64,000 nucleotides of DNA from JAVBQJ01 sp031549115 (GCA_031549115.1 JAVBQJ010000071.1:1-64000); one strand, 5' to 3'. Shown: positions 33,129-45,563, numbered from the stretch's first letter. Program-made: numbers and translations. The notes: generated from the letters alone by a model not told the origin.

Positions 33129-35636
33129 TCAGAAGCCGAATTCCGGCTGAACGATGCCGAGATCATCCAACGAATCCCGCTCGGCGGATTGCGGTTCCCG
33201 CTCCGGCGGCGGTGGGGGGGGAACTTCCACAGCAGGGCGCAGCGGTCGTTTCCGTGCCGGACGCCGGGCGTCCGGCGTCTCTTCCAACACGAAATCCCCG
33301 GTCTTTGCCGTGTCCGGAGCAACCGCTTCCGGCTGCGGCTCTTCCACGGCTTCGGTTGTTTCGATGCTCTCCACAACTTCAACGGTTTCCGTTACTTCGA
33401 CAACCTCTGCAACTTCGACGGTTTCCGTTATTTCGATGCTCTCCACGACTTCGACGGTCTCCGCAATTTCAACGGTTTCCACGATCTCGACGGTTTCCGT
33501 TACCTCGATGGTCTCCACGACTTCGACGATTCCGGGCGCCGTTTCCGGCACTTCCACGCTACCGCTGTCGACATCGTCGTCATCGGTGCCGTTCGACTCG
33601 CGCGGCGCCGCATCGGCGGCGAGCAGGACTGCCATTTCCTCCGGCTCCAGATAGCGCTGCCAGGTCAATTTTTCCAGCGATTTGCCGTTGAAAAGCATCA
33701 GGCCTCGGGCTTTGGCGGAACGGACCGCCAGCGTCAGCACGTTGAACTCCTGCTTTTCCTTGCTGCGTTTGTCCGCGACGACGGCTTCGTAAACCGCGTC
33801 CGGGCGCGGCGTGAACAAATCCACCCGGCAGTTTTCCGGGCACAGATTGTAAACGCGGTCGGTGATGAATTTGTCGATTTTGCAGCGCTTGCCGTAAAAC
33901 TTCCCGGTTTTGTTTTCCCGGTATACCACCCCGAACTCGATGGCCGGATCGTATTTCCGGAAGTCGTACAGCTTGCCGATGAAGATCTTTTCCGGGCGCG
34001 GAATGATCTTATATGCGCCGTTGCGCTCGAGGCACAACAGCTTGTCGAATTCATTGACCAGTACGCTGTCGTCGCTCTTGACACCGGTGCCGATGTAGCC
34101 GTTTTTCCGGTCCCAACCGACTTTGATGTTGTTGAGCGCGGCTTCGCGCGGGTCGATCTTTTCCAGATTTTCGATTTCGGTGCGGCGCGGGAAACGGGGG
34201 CCGTACTTTGCCAGCAGCGCTTCGAGGTACTTGATTGCGTAGGATTTCAGATGCTTGAGGTTCTTTTCGACCGTGTCCATCTGGGCCAGGATATCGGCGA
34301 TCTCCTCCTGGTTCTTGCGGATGTCGAACAGCGAAATCCGCCGGATCTGCAACGCCAGCAGCTTCTCGATGTCTTCGGGGGTGATGTCGCGGCGCAGCAT
34401 GTGCCGGAACGGCGCCAGTCCCTCCAACACCGCCAATTGCACCGCGTCGGCGGTCACGCACTCCTCGATCTTTTTGTAAATCCGGTTCTCGATGAAAATC
34501 TGCGCCAGCGTTTTGGAGTGGAACAATTCGCTCAGCCGTTCGTATTCCAACTCCAGTTCGCGCTGCAGATAATACAGCAGCTTTTCGGTGTTGCGCCGGA
34601 TCACGCTGTCGACATTCATCTCCACCGGGTGGCCTTCGCAGATCACCATCATGTTGACCGAGATCGACTTCGAGCAATCAGTATAGGTATAAAGCGCCTG
34701 CAGCGCCTTTTCCGGGTCGTAACCGCGGGTCGGCACGATTTCGATCTCGACCTTTTCGGCGGTATAATCGTTGATCGTCGCGATCTTGATCTTGCCCTTT
34801 TCCACCGCGCGCTCGATCGACGCGATCAGGCTTTCGGTGGTGGTGGAGGCCGGAATTTCATGGATCAGGAGTTTGCGCCCGTCGATGTCGATTTTCGCCC
34901 GCAGAATGACCTTGCCGTTGCCTTTCGCGTATTCGCGCACGTCCATCAGCCCGCCTTGCAGGAAGTCGGGGTAAAGCTCGAAGTCTTCGCCGCGCAGCAC
35001 CGCGATCTGGGCCTGCAGGAGTTCATTGAAGTTGTGCGGCAAAATCCGCGTGCTCATCCCGACCGCGATGCCTTCGGTGCCGAGCATCAATAGCGACGGG
35101 ATTTTCACCGGCAGCACCACCGGCTCCTGGTTGCGGCCGTCGTAGGAATCGACCAATTCGGTGATGCTGTTGTTGAACAGCACCTCTTTGCCCAGCGGCG
35201 ACAGCCGGCACTCGATGTAACGCGGCGCCGACGCGCAGTCGCCGGTGTAGATATTGCCGAAGTTCCCCTGCCGGTCGATGAAATATTCCTTGTTGGCCAA
35301 AACCACCAGCGCATCGCCGATGGAGGCGTCGCCGTGCGGGTGAAACTGCATGGTGTGGCCGATCACGTTGGCGACCTTGTGGAATTTGCCGTCGTCGAGG
35401 CGCATCAGGCTCCACAGGATGCGCCGCTGCACCGGTTTGAGGCCGTCGTCGACATCCGGGATGGCGCGGTCTTTGATCACGTAGCTCGCGTATTCCAGGA
35501 AGTTGCGGTCGATCATCCGCGACAGATATTGATTGGTATTCTGGTCCCGCTGCGCTTCGACCGCTCCCGAATCCAACGCTTCCGGCTCGCTGTCGCTGCC
35601 GGCGGCCTCATACTTGATTTCTTCGTCCGTGGTCAT
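33129..35636 (-). CDS. parC: DNA topoisomerase IV subunit A-like, with acidic repeat tail
   Basis: The 835-residue subunit breaks and rejoins DNA. The winged-helix/tower core has the active-site region ASAPRY (Tyr about 140), preceded by KPVQRRILW, FHKVANVIGHTMQFHPHGD and QGNFGN. A long coiled coil (about 370-480) and a short beta region with GWDRKNGYIGTG follow; a complete six-bladed GyrA-type C-terminus is not evident. From about residue 700 the protein has an unusual tail of VE/TE/IE repeats (VETVEVVESIEITETVE-like, encoded near 33350-33530), then a Pro-rich end. ATGA overlap with parE shows coupling. Whether it is the only type II partner besides gyrase cannot be seen here. Confidence 0.93.
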   Translation of the reverse strand: MTTDEEIKYEAAGSDSEPEALDSGAVEAQRDQNTNQYLSRMIDRNFLEYASYVIKDRAIPDVDDGLKPVQRRILWSLMRLDDGKFHKVANVIGHTMQFHPHGDASIGDALVVLANKEYFIDRQGNFGNIYTGDCASAPRYIECRLSPLGKEVLFNNSITELVDSYDGRNQEPVVLPVKIPSLLMLGTEGIAVGMSTRILPHNFNELLQAQIAVLRGEDFELYPDFLQGGLMDVREYAKGNGKVILRAKIDIDGRKLLIHEIPASTTTESLIASIERAVEKGKIKIATINDYTAEKVEIEIVPTRGYDPEKALQALYTYTDCSKSISVNMMVICEGHPVEMNVDSVIRRNTEKLLYYLQRELELEYERLSELFHSKTLAQIFIENRIYKKIEECVTADAVQLAVLEGLAPFRHMLRRDITPEDIEKLLALQIRRISLFDIRKNQEEIADILAQMDTVEKNLKHLKSYAIKYLEALLAKYGPRFPRRTEIENLEKIDPREAALNNIKVGWDRKNGYIGTGVKSDDSVLVNEFDKLLCLERNGAYKIIPRPEKIFIGKLYDFRKYDPAIEFGVVYRENKTGKFYGKRCKIDKFITDRVYNLCPENCRVDLFTPRPDAVYEAVVADKRSKEKQEFNVLTLAVRSAKARGLMLFNGKSLEKLTWQRYLEPEEMAVLLAADAAPRESNGTDDDDVDSGSVEVPETAPGIVEVVETIEVTETVEIVETVEIAETVEVVESIEITETVEVAEVVEVTETVEVVESIETTEAVEEPQPEAVAPDTAKTGDFVLEETPDARRPARKRPLRPAVEVPPPPPPEREPQSAERDSLDDLGIVQPEFGF

Positions 35637-37444
35637 AGCGTCGCATCCAGATTTTTCATGATATGTTCACGTCGCGCCGGCGTATTTTCTCCCATATAGA
35701 AATTCAACAGCTCGGGGACGTTTCGCATCGTATCCACCGTCACCTGCAGCAGACGGATGTTTTCGCCGATGAACACGCCGAACTCGTCCGGCGAAATTTC
35801 CCCCAACCCTTTGAAGCGGGTGATCTCCGGCATCGAGCGGCCCTTGCCCAGCCGCTGAATCGCCGCGTCGCGTTCGACCAGGTTGTAACAGTAGATCGTT
35901 TCCTGCTTGTTGCGCACCCGGAAGATCGGGGTTTCCAGAATATACAAGTGCCCCGACGTCACCACCTGGTGATGCAGCTCCAGAAAGAACGTGATCATCA
36001 GGTTGCGGATATGCGAGCCGTCGACGTCGGCGTCGGTGGCCAGGACCACCTTGTCGTAGCGCAGCTCCTCGGGGTCGTTGTCGATTCCGAGCGCCTGGGT
36101 GATGTAGTACAGCTCCTCGTTGCGGTACACTTTCTCCTCGGCTTCGTTGTGGCAGTTCAGGGGTTTGCCCTTCAACGAAAAGATCGCCTGGGTGTAAACG
36201 TCGCGGCAGCTGACCATGGAACCGGTCGCCGACTGCCCCTCGGTGATGAAAATCATGGTTTCGCGGCCGTTGGCGCGGCGGTCGCCCTTGTGATATTTGC
36301 AGTCCTTGAGCTTCGGAATTTTGAGCGACATCTTTTTGGCGCTCTCCTTGTTCTGCTTTTTGACCTGCTGGATCTGTTTGCGCAGCTGTTCGTTGCGGGA
36401 TATCTTGTCCATCACGATATCGGCGGCGTCGCGGTTTTTGTGCAGATAATCGCAGATCGCATCCTTGACCGCGGCGACGATCGGACCCCGGACTTCGGAG
36501 TTGCCGAGTTTGTTTTTGGTCTGCGACTCGAATACCGGATCCTGCAATTTGATCGCGATGGCGCCGGTCAGGCCGTCGCGGACGTCGCTGGCCTGAAAAC
36601 TCTTGCCGGAAAATTCATTGATCGCTTTCAGCACCCCTTCGCGGAATGCCGACAGGTGCGTCCCGCCGTCGCTGGTGTACTGGCCGTTGACGAAGGAATA
36701 GTACGTTTCGCCGTAATCGTCATGGTGCGACAGCGCGAATTCGTAGGGCCCGACTTTGAATGCCATCACATCGTACAGCTGCGAATCGCCCATTTCGGTG
36801 TCGAGCAGGTCTTTGAGCCCGTTTTTGGAAAAAAAGCGCTGGTCGTTGAGGTACAAGGACAACCCGCTGTTCAAGTACGCATACATCCACAGCCGTTTTT
36901 CGATGTATTCCAGCCGGTATTCGAAGTCGACGAACTGTTCCTCGTCCGGCGTGAAGCGGACGGTGGTGCCGTTTTTCTCGTCGGTGTCGCCGTCGTTTTC
37001 GCCGGTCAGTATGCCGCGCTCGAAACGCGCCTCCTTGAACTTGCCGTCGCGGACCGAGCGGGCGATGAATTCGCGCGACAGCGCGTTCACCGCCTTGGTG
37101 CCGACGCCGTTGAGGCCGATTGAAAACTGGAACGCGGCGTCGTTGTATTTGCCGCCGGTGTTCATTTCGGAGACGCATTGCACCAGCTTGCCCAGGGGAA
37201 TGCCGCGGCCGTAGTCACGGACCGACAATTGCTTTCCCTCCAGACGGATGTCGATGCGCTTGCCGGAGCCCATGATGTATTCGTCGACGGCGTTGTCGAT
37301 CACCTCTTTCAGGAGGATGTAAATGCCGTCGTCGGGGTGCGAGCCGTCGCCGCGCCGGCCGATATACATTCCGGGACGCAGACGGATGTGCTCCAGCGAG
37401 CTCAGAGTTTTGATGTTGTCTTCATTGTAAACGGGTTGTTCCAT
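35633..37444 (-). CDS. parE: DNA topoisomerase IV subunit B-like ATPase
   Basis: The 603-residue ATPase subunit partners the ParC-like protein. The GHKL fold shows LRPGMYIG (22-29), the ATP-binding EVIDNAVDEY (Glu47, Asn51), RDYGRGIP and GLNGVGTKAVNAL (110-122). The Toprim region contains FITEGQSATG (about 400) and VLATDADVDGSHIRNL (about 470), and the C-terminus carries RFKGLGEISPDEF. It lacks the long insert of proteobacterial GyrB. Note EGQSATG where many enzymes have EGDSA, which should be compared across relatives. Reading begins at ATG 37444 in the divergent gap facing rpsB. Confidence 0.93.
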   Translation of the reverse strand: MEQPVYNEDNIKTLSSLEHIRLRPGMYIGRRGDGSHPDDGIYILLKEVIDNAVDEYIMGSGKRIDIRLEGKQLSVRDYGRGIPLGKLVQCVSEMNTGGKYNDAAFQFSIGLNGVGTKAVNALSREFIARSVRDGKFKEARFERGILTGENDGDTDEKNGTTVRFTPDEEQFVDFEYRLEYIEKRLWMYAYLNSGLSLYLNDQRFFSKNGLKDLLDTEMGDSQLYDVMAFKVGPYEFALSHHDDYGETYYSFVNGQYTSDGGTHLSAFREGVLKAINEFSGKSFQASDVRDGLTGAIAIKLQDPVFESQTKNKLGNSEVRGPIVAAVKDAICDYLHKNRDAADIVMDKISRNEQLRKQIQQVKKQNKESAKKMSLKIPKLKDCKYHKGDRRANGRETMIFITEGQSATGSMVSCRDVYTQAIFSLKGKPLNCHNEAEEKVYRNEELYYITQALGIDNDPEELRYDKVVLATDADVDGSHIRNLMITFFLELHHQVVTSGHLYILETPIFRVRNKQETIYCYNLVERDAAIQRLGKGRSMPEITRFKGLGEISPDEFGVFIGENIRLLQVTVDTMRNVPELLNFYMGENTPARREHIMKNLDATL

Positions 37445-37564
37445 GCCTGCCCTTCTTTACTTTATCCAATAAATGTAACCCCGAATCGGTGATTTTTCAA
37501 GGGAAAAGCCAAATTTTTACTTGGCCCGGAAGCGGGAAAGTCCCTGAAAAACTGTTTTTTGCTC

Positions 37565-37592
37565 TTGAAAAAGACGGAAACGATGCTATTTT
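37565..37592 (+). promoter_or_regulatory. Candidate rpsB promoter
   Basis: TTGAAA (37565-37570) and TATTTT (37587-37592) are 16 bases apart in the 246-base divergent gap between parE and rpsB. The hexamers are imperfect, so this is tentative. Confidence 0.45.
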
Positions 37593-37635
37593 AGGAGATG
37601 GTGTTTCCCGTAAACACACAATAATTTAACCCGAA

Positions 37636-37664
37636 GGCGGTTTCCGCGTTATGGAAAAGCCGCC
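37636..37664 (+). promoter_or_regulatory. Leader hairpin before rpsB
   Basis: GGCGGTTTCC pairs with GGAAAAGCCGCC (one A bulged) around the loop GCGTTAT, ending 26 bases before the rpsB start and just before its ribosome site AACAGGAGCG. An S2 autoregulatory role is possible, known for rpsB leaders in other bacteria, but not shown here. Confidence 0.5.
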
Positions 37665-37690
37665 GCAACGAACAGGAGCGCAAGCGAATC

Positions 37691-38581
37691 ATGGCGAAAA
37701 TTACGATCAACGATCTGTTGGAAGCCGGTTGTCATTTCGGACACCAGACCAAGCGTTGGAACCCGAAGATGAAGCACTTTGTCTATGGTGCGAAGAACGG
37801 CATCTCGATCATCGACCTGACCAAGACCATGGTCCAGATCGCCGAAGCCTGCAACTTTTTGCAGAACGTGGTGATGAAGGGCGGAGACATCCTGTTCGTC
37901 GGCACCAAGCGCCAGGCGCAGCAGATCACCCGCGAGCTGGCCGAGCGCACCAATATGTTCTATGTTTCCGAGCGCTGGATGGGCGGTACTTTGACCAACA
38001 ACATCACTATCCGCAAGAGCATCGCCAAGATGTACGACATCGACAAAACGATGGATTCCGATGCTTCCAAGGGGCTGAAGAAGAAAGAATTGTCGATGAT
38101 GGCGCGTAACGCGCAGCGTCTGCACCGCGACCTCGACGGCATTGCGTCGATGAAGCGCCTGCCGGCGGCTCTGGTGGTGATCGACGTCTGTCACGACGAC
38201 ATCGCGGTCCGCGAAGCCAAGAAGCTGAATATTCCGATCGTCGCGATCTGCGATACCAACGGCGACCCGGAACCGATCGATTACCCGGTGGCGGCCAACG
38301 ACGACGCGGTGAAGTCGATCAAGGTGATCACCGATTTGTTCAGCGACGCGATTCTCATCGCCAAGGAAGTGTACCAGAAGCAGGTCGTCGAGGCGGAACA
38401 GGCGAAAGCCGCGGAAGCCAAGCTGAAGGCCGAAGAGGCGCAGGACGCCGAAGACGCCGCCCCGAAGGGGCAGGGCCCCCGTAAACCGCGTCCGCGCAAG
38501 CAGGACAACAAGCCGGCTGCCGATGATGTGATGGGGCAGGCAATGGCGGCGCAGGAAGTTGTGGCGCCCGCCGCGGAATAA
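37691..38581 (+). CDS. rpsB: Ribosomal protein S2
   Basis: The 296-residue 30S protein has the S2 core with LLEAGCHFGHQTKRWNPKM (6-24), ILFVGTKRQAQ, SERWMGGTLTNN and the C-terminal VICDTNGDPEPIDYPVAAND-like stretch (read in parts: AICDTNGDP, IDYPVAANDDA). A tail of about 60 residues beyond the core is rich in Ala, Glu and Lys (EAEQAKAAEAKLKAEEAQ), longer than in E. coli. CAGGAG lies upstream of the ATG. It is followed by tsf after 29 bases in the conserved rpsB-tsf order, and the pair ends at the terminator at 39445. Confidence 0.97.
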   Translation: MAKITINDLLEAGCHFGHQTKRWNPKMKHFVYGAKNGISIIDLTKTMVQIAEACNFLQNVVMKGGDILFVGTKRQAQQITRELAERTNMFYVSERWMGGTLTNNITIRKSIAKMYDIDKTMDSDASKGLKKKELSMMARNAQRLHRDLDGIASMKRLPAALVVIDVCHDDIAVREAKKLNIPIVAICDTNGDPEPIDYPVAANDDAVKSIKVITDLFSDAILIAKEVYQKQVVEAEQAKAAEAKLKAEEAQDAEDAAPKGQGPRKPRPRKQDNKPAADDVMGQAMAAQEVVAPAAE

Positions 38582-38610
38582 GCAATTTGCATAATTTTGA
38601 GGTGAAGAAA

Positions 38611-39417
38611 ATGATCAGTGCGGATCAAGTGAAGCAGCTCCGGGACAAGACCGGTGCCGGGATGATGGATTGCAAGCGGGCTTTGACCGAAGCCAATGGC
38701 GATATGGAACAGGCGATCGAAGTGCTGCGCAAGAGCGGCGTTGCCAAAGCGGAAAAGAAATCCGCCCGTACCACCAACGAAGGCAAAGTTGCCTGTGTGG
38801 TTGCCGGCGACGGCGCGGCGATTGTCGAAATCCTGTGTGAAACCGACTTCGCGGCGAAGAGCGACCGTTTTCTCGCTTTCGTCGATGAAGTGGTCAACAC
38901 CACCGCGAAGTTCGACGCCGACGGCGACGCGACCGCGATGCTGCAGGAAAAAATGGCCGACGAACTGGTCAACAAGATCGCGATCATCGGCGAAAACATG
39001 CAGTTGCGCCGTGCCGCCCGCTGGGCCAGGACCGGCAAGATCGCCAGCTACATTCATGGCGGCGGCCGTATCGGCGTGATGGTCGAAGTCGAGGGCGAAA
39101 ACCCGGACGACGATTTCATGAGCGATCTGTGCATGCACATCGCGGCGTTCAAGCCGGACTATATTTGTTCGGCCTGCATTCCGGCGGAAAAGATCGCCAA
39201 GGAAAAAGAAATCGCGGCGGCCGCCGATCCGAAGCTGGCGGGCAAGCCGGCGGAAATGATCGAAAAAATCCTCGCCGGCAAGATCAACAAGTGGTTCAGC
39301 GAAGTGACGCTGTTGCAGCAGCCGTGGATCCGTGACGACAAAAGCTGCCTGGCCAAGCTCCGGCCGAACTTGAAGGTCAAACGCTTCGTTCGCTGGGAAG
39401 TCGGCGAAGAAATCTAA
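38611..39417 (+). CDS. tsf: Elongation factor Ts
   Basis: The 268-residue nucleotide-exchange factor recharges EF-Tu with GTP. Motifs: VKQLRDKTGAGMMDCKRAL (7-25), the TDF-type VEILCETDFAAKSDRF (about 75-90) that reaches into EF-Tu, and IGVMVEVEGEN; the C-terminal part holds LLQQPWIRDD and the final RWEVGEEI. A TTG further upstream opens the frame, but GAGGTG is placed for the ATG at 38611. It is co-transcribed with rpsB, and a classical terminator follows. Confidence 0.97.
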   Translation: MISADQVKQLRDKTGAGMMDCKRALTEANGDMEQAIEVLRKSGVAKAEKKSARTTNEGKVACVVAGDGAAIVEILCETDFAAKSDRFLAFVDEVVNTTAKFDADGDATAMLQEKMADELVNKIAIIGENMQLRRAARWARTGKIASYIHGGGRIGVMVEVEGENPDDDFMSDLCMHIAAFKPDYICSACIPAEKIAKEKEIAAAADPKLAGKPAEMIEKILAGKINKWFSEVTLLQQPWIRDDKSCLAKLRPNLKVKRFVRWEVGEEI

Positions 39418-39444
39418 GATTCGGAAGCACAGTTTCAGAATCCA

Positions 39445-39490
39445 ACGCCGGTCGGAACGGGAACAACCGTCTGACCGGCGTGTTTTTTTA
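39445..39490 (+). terminator. Rho-independent terminator after tsf
   Basis: ACGCCGGTC (39445-39453) pairs with GACCGGCGT (39473-39481), followed by GTTTTTTTA. It separates rpsB-tsf from repeat B copy 1. Confidence 0.9.
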
Positions 39491-39502
39491 TCGTCATGAG
39501 AT

Positions 39503-39750
39503 AACAAAAAAATAGAGCCGCCATTCATGGCGGCGGTCTGCTCTCCGTCATACGGAGGCGCGGTCCAGCAGGCGAATACTGCTGGTCGATGCGAAGCGAA
39601 AACGAGGGGCTTGTCCCCGAGGGGGAAGAGCAAGCTCACGAATGTGAGCGTAGCGAGAGCGGAAGCCACCCAAGGTAGCGATGGTGTAGGGAGAGCGAAG
39701 CGATTCCCGGAGCATAGAGCGGACGAGGCATCGCATCGGCGATGAGGACA
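39503..39750 (+). ncRNA. Structured RNA-like element, family B copy 1
   Basis: About 240 bases with an A-rich 5' edge, then TAGAGCCGC and an ordered set of helices shared with 41447-41716 (reverse) and 49671-49889: GCCGCCA/TGGCGGC, the invariant CTCCG-TCATA-CGGAG, CCAGCAG/CTGCTGG, GCTCAC/GTGAGC, a GC-GAGA-GC hairpin and the final CATCGC/GCGATG. The GCGGTCCAGC core and AGCGATGG are nearly unchanged while stems vary in compensated fashion. The long sixth helix is weak here (GGGA/TCCC only). It ends about 10 bases before the ribosome site of nadD. I know no named RNA that fits; expression is not shown. Confidence 0.75.
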
Positions 39751-39771
39751 TAACGGTAGATGAGGGAAAGA

Positions 39772-40413
39772 ATGGCGGGAAAACGGCGTACTGCTTATTT
39801 CGGGGGCACCTTCGATCCGGTGCACGAGGGGCATATCGGGTTGGCGCAGGCGGTGGTGAAGCACGGCTTTTCCGACCGGGTGTGGTTCGCTCCGGCTTTC
39901 GTGCCGCCGCACAAGCGCCGGCGCCGGATCACCGCGTACGTCCACCGGCTGAATATGTTGACGCTGGCGCTGCGGGGGCTGGATGCCCTGGAGGCGACGG
40001 ATTTCGAAGCCCGGATTGCGCTGAACCCGTCGTACAGCTGCGAGGTGATGCGGCGGCTGCGGGCGGCTTATCCGGAGGAGCACTGGCAGCTCCTGATCGG
40101 TGCCGACAGCCTGCTGGAACTTCACGGCTGGTTTCAGGCGAAAACGCTGGTAAATGAATGTGAAATCCTGACGGCGCCGCGTCCCGGAGTCGTTGTGACG
40201 CAGGAGTTTCTGATAAAAAACTGGGGTGTGGAAAACGGGGGGCGCTTGTACCGCTCTTTGCTGCCGCTGCCGGAATTCGACGCCTCGTCGACGAAAATAA
40301 GAGAAAAAGTTGCCAACCGGGTTGTACTTCCGGAAATTCAGTCGTATATTGAGATGTGCGGACTTTATGAGGGAGTAACCGGAGGAGAGGAAAATTGGAA
40401 AACAAAGCATTGA
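39772..40413 (+). CDS. nadD: Nicotinate-nucleotide adenylyltransferase
   Basis: The 213-residue enzyme adenylates nicotinate mononucleotide in NAD synthesis. The nucleotidyltransferase motif FGGTFDPVHEGH (10-21) and the C-terminal FDASSTKIRE (ISSTxIR type) are clear, with LIGADSLLELHGW in the middle as in NadD. The start at 39772 has AGGGAAAG upstream; an earlier codon at 39760 is less likely. It overlaps rsfS by 19 bases, the usual nadD-rsfS pairing. Repeat B copy 1 lies directly upstream and could influence its expression. Confidence 0.95.
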   Translation: MAGKRRTAYFGGTFDPVHEGHIGLAQAVVKHGFSDRVWFAPAFVPPHKRRRRITAYVHRLNMLTLALRGLDALEATDFEARIALNPSYSCEVMRRLRAAYPEEHWQLLIGADSLLELHGWFQAKTLVNECEILTAPRPGVVVTQEFLIKNWGVENGGRLYRSLLPLPEFDASSTKIREKVANRVVLPEIQSYIEMCGLYEGVTGGEENWKTKH

Positions 40414-40787
40414 AAATCGCGGAGCTTGCTGCGCGTGCGATCAACGACAAATTCGGGCAGGACATCATGGTTCTGGAGGTGGGAAGCCTGACCAGCATTG
40501 CCGATTATTTCGTGCTGTGCACCGCCAATTCCGGGCCGCATCTGCGGGCGCTGACCTCCGAAGTGGAGGACCGGTTGCGGAAGGAAATGAAGGTCCGGCC
40601 GCAGCGCATCGACGGTGACGTCGAAAGCGCGTGGATCACGATGGATTACGCCAGTGTCCTGGTGCACGTGATGACGCCGGAAACCCGGCAGAAATATCAA
40701 TTGGAAAGCTTGTGGAGCGACGCGCCGCATATCGACGCCATTCGTTCGGCGATCGACAATATGCCGCTCCCGGTACCGGCGCAATAA
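40395..40787 (+). CDS. rsfS: Ribosomal silencing factor RsfS
   Basis: The 130-residue protein binds ribosomal protein L14 and blocks subunit joining in starvation. Conserved features are KIAELAARAINDKFGQDIMVLEV in parts, SIADYFVLCTANS (about 33-45), EVEDRLRKEMK, and VVHVM-like VLVHVMTPETRQKYQLESLW near the end, read in parts. The gene begins with TTG, placed behind a strong GGAGGAGAGG site inside the end of nadD. Coupling to nadD is usual in bacteria. Confidence 0.93.
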   Translation: MENKALKIAELAARAINDKFGQDIMVLEVGSLTSIADYFVLCTANSGPHLRALTSEVEDRLRKEMKVRPQRIDGDVESAWITMDYASVLVHVMTPETRQKYQLESLWSDAPHIDAIRSAIDNMPLPVPAQ

Positions 40788-40795
40788 GAGGTGGC

Positions 40796-41446
40796 ATGTA
40801 TAGATTCCCGTCACATCAGGATTGGAATGAATTCCAATGGGAGGCGGAAATCCGCAAGGATGAGTTGCGCATTTCGCGTTACTTCTCCGCTCTCGCTTCG
40901 TGCCTGGATTTGCCCGGCGAAGAAGATTCCATTTACAAGCGTCTGATGGCGCAGCCGGAGCTGGTGCCGACCGGTGTCGACGCCAAACTGGCGGACATGC
41001 GGGATATTTTCGAGGATTCCCAGGACGAAGACGACGAAGAGTGGGAAAATACCGGCGACTGGCGCCGCAAACCGGGCACCGAAGCCTGCCGCCGGGTGGA
41101 ATACCTCGCGTCCGAATGGAATGCGCTGGTCGCCGGCGCGGTCACGGGGCCGCATCTGGCGGAAGCCGTCGGCATCACCTGTCTTTTTGGCCGGTTGCTG
41201 TCGCGGGTCTACAATCTGACCGAGGGAGATGCTTCGACTCCGGTGGCGCTGCGCGTCAGTTTGTTGAAGCGCGTCCTCGCCGACGTCAACGACTTGCTCG
41301 GCGCGCTGTCCGGCTGGAGCAAGCGCAAAAATATTCCGTCCGACCGGATCGCTTGGCTGCTCGATCAGCTGCAGCACTTCCGGGAAGCCGCGGTGGACTC
41401 GCTGTCGAGCTTCCGCGCCAATCCGGGCGAGTGGGCCGAAGAATAA
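40796..41446 (+). CDS. Unknown acidic protein in the nadD-rsfS operon
   Basis: A 216-residue soluble protein without recognised domain. It is helical in appearance, with an acidic stretch SQDEDDEEWENTGDW (about 73-87) and two conserved-looking helical blocks (EYLASEWNALVAGAVTGPHL and LKRVLADVNDLLGALSGWSK). AAGAGGTGG precedes ATG 40796, eight bases after rsfS; the frame itself opens further upstream at 40631. Position in the operon suggests a role around ribosomes or NAD metabolism, but this is only context. It ends immediately at repeat B copy 2. Confidence 0.8.
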   Translation: MYRFPSHQDWNEFQWEAEIRKDELRISRYFSALASCLDLPGEEDSIYKRLMAQPELVPTGVDAKLADMRDIFEDSQDEDDEEWENTGDWRRKPGTEACRRVEYLASEWNALVAGAVTGPHLAEAVGITCLFGRLLSRVYNLTEGDASTPVALRVSLLKRVLADVNDLLGALSGWSKRKNIPSDRIAWLLDQLQHFREAAVDSLSSFRANPGEWAEE

Positions 41447-41716
41447 GCTATTCGGTAATAGATTCACCGCTGGGGCGGTGCCTCGTTCGCTCTCTGTGTA
41501 GATCGGATTGTCGCTCACGCTTCCACTCCGATCTACACCATCGCTACCTCGGGCGGATCCGGACCGCCTCCCGGCGGTCCTTACTTAGGATTTCGCCCCT
41601 TTCGAGGCGCTGCGCGCCTGGGGGCGACCAGCGCAATTCGCGCGCTGGACCGCGCCTCCGTATGACGGAGTGCAGACCGCCGCTGCGCGGCTCTATTTGA
41701 TTTTTTTTTATTTTTA
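41447..41716 (-). ncRNA. Structured RNA-like element, family B copy 2
   Basis: Minus-strand copy of the element at 39503. In its reading direction: A-rich edge (41716-41698), GCCGC-GCA-GCGGC, CTCCG-TCATA-CGGAG, CCAGCGC/GCGCTGG, GCCCC...GGGGC with inner GGCGC/GCGCC, GGACCGCC-GGGA-GGCGGTCC, a perfect 12-base stem GTGTAGATCGGA/TCCGATCTACAC topped by GC-GTGA-GC, and CACCGC/GCGGTG. It directly follows the stop of the 40796 gene and lies inverted to copy 1. In the opposite direction the first helix plus T-run could act as a terminator for the nadD operon. Confidence 0.78.
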
Positions 41717-41735
41717 TGAAGAAATTGCGTTGACT

Positions 41736-45437
<3,702 letters not shown>

Positions 45438-45563
45438 AATGGTATATACTATAGCAGAATTTTTGCCTTTTGCCCACATCGGAACTTGTTAAATGGCGAT
45501 ATCGGGTGTATTTTCCAACCAAACAATTTTTTCAGCAAAACGAATTTCAGGGACCGGAAAAAT

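Noticed and set aside
32883..35093. Plus-strand frame of 736 residues with Phe-rich repeats
   Set aside because: Mirror of parC and its repeat-encoding tail.
37445..37690. Possible tRNA or other RNA gene in the parE-rpsB gap
   Set aside because: No cloverleaf or known RNA pattern was found; only a promoter candidate and a leader hairpin are supported.
38281..40410. Minus-strand frame of 709 residues
   Set aside because: Antisense to rpsB, tsf, repeat B and nadD; low-complexity Arg/Phe/His composition without motifs.
41690..41720. Reading repeat B copy 2 merely as a terminator of the nadD operon
   Set aside because: The first helix plus T-run could terminate, but this explains only 30 of 270 bases and not the other covarying helices.
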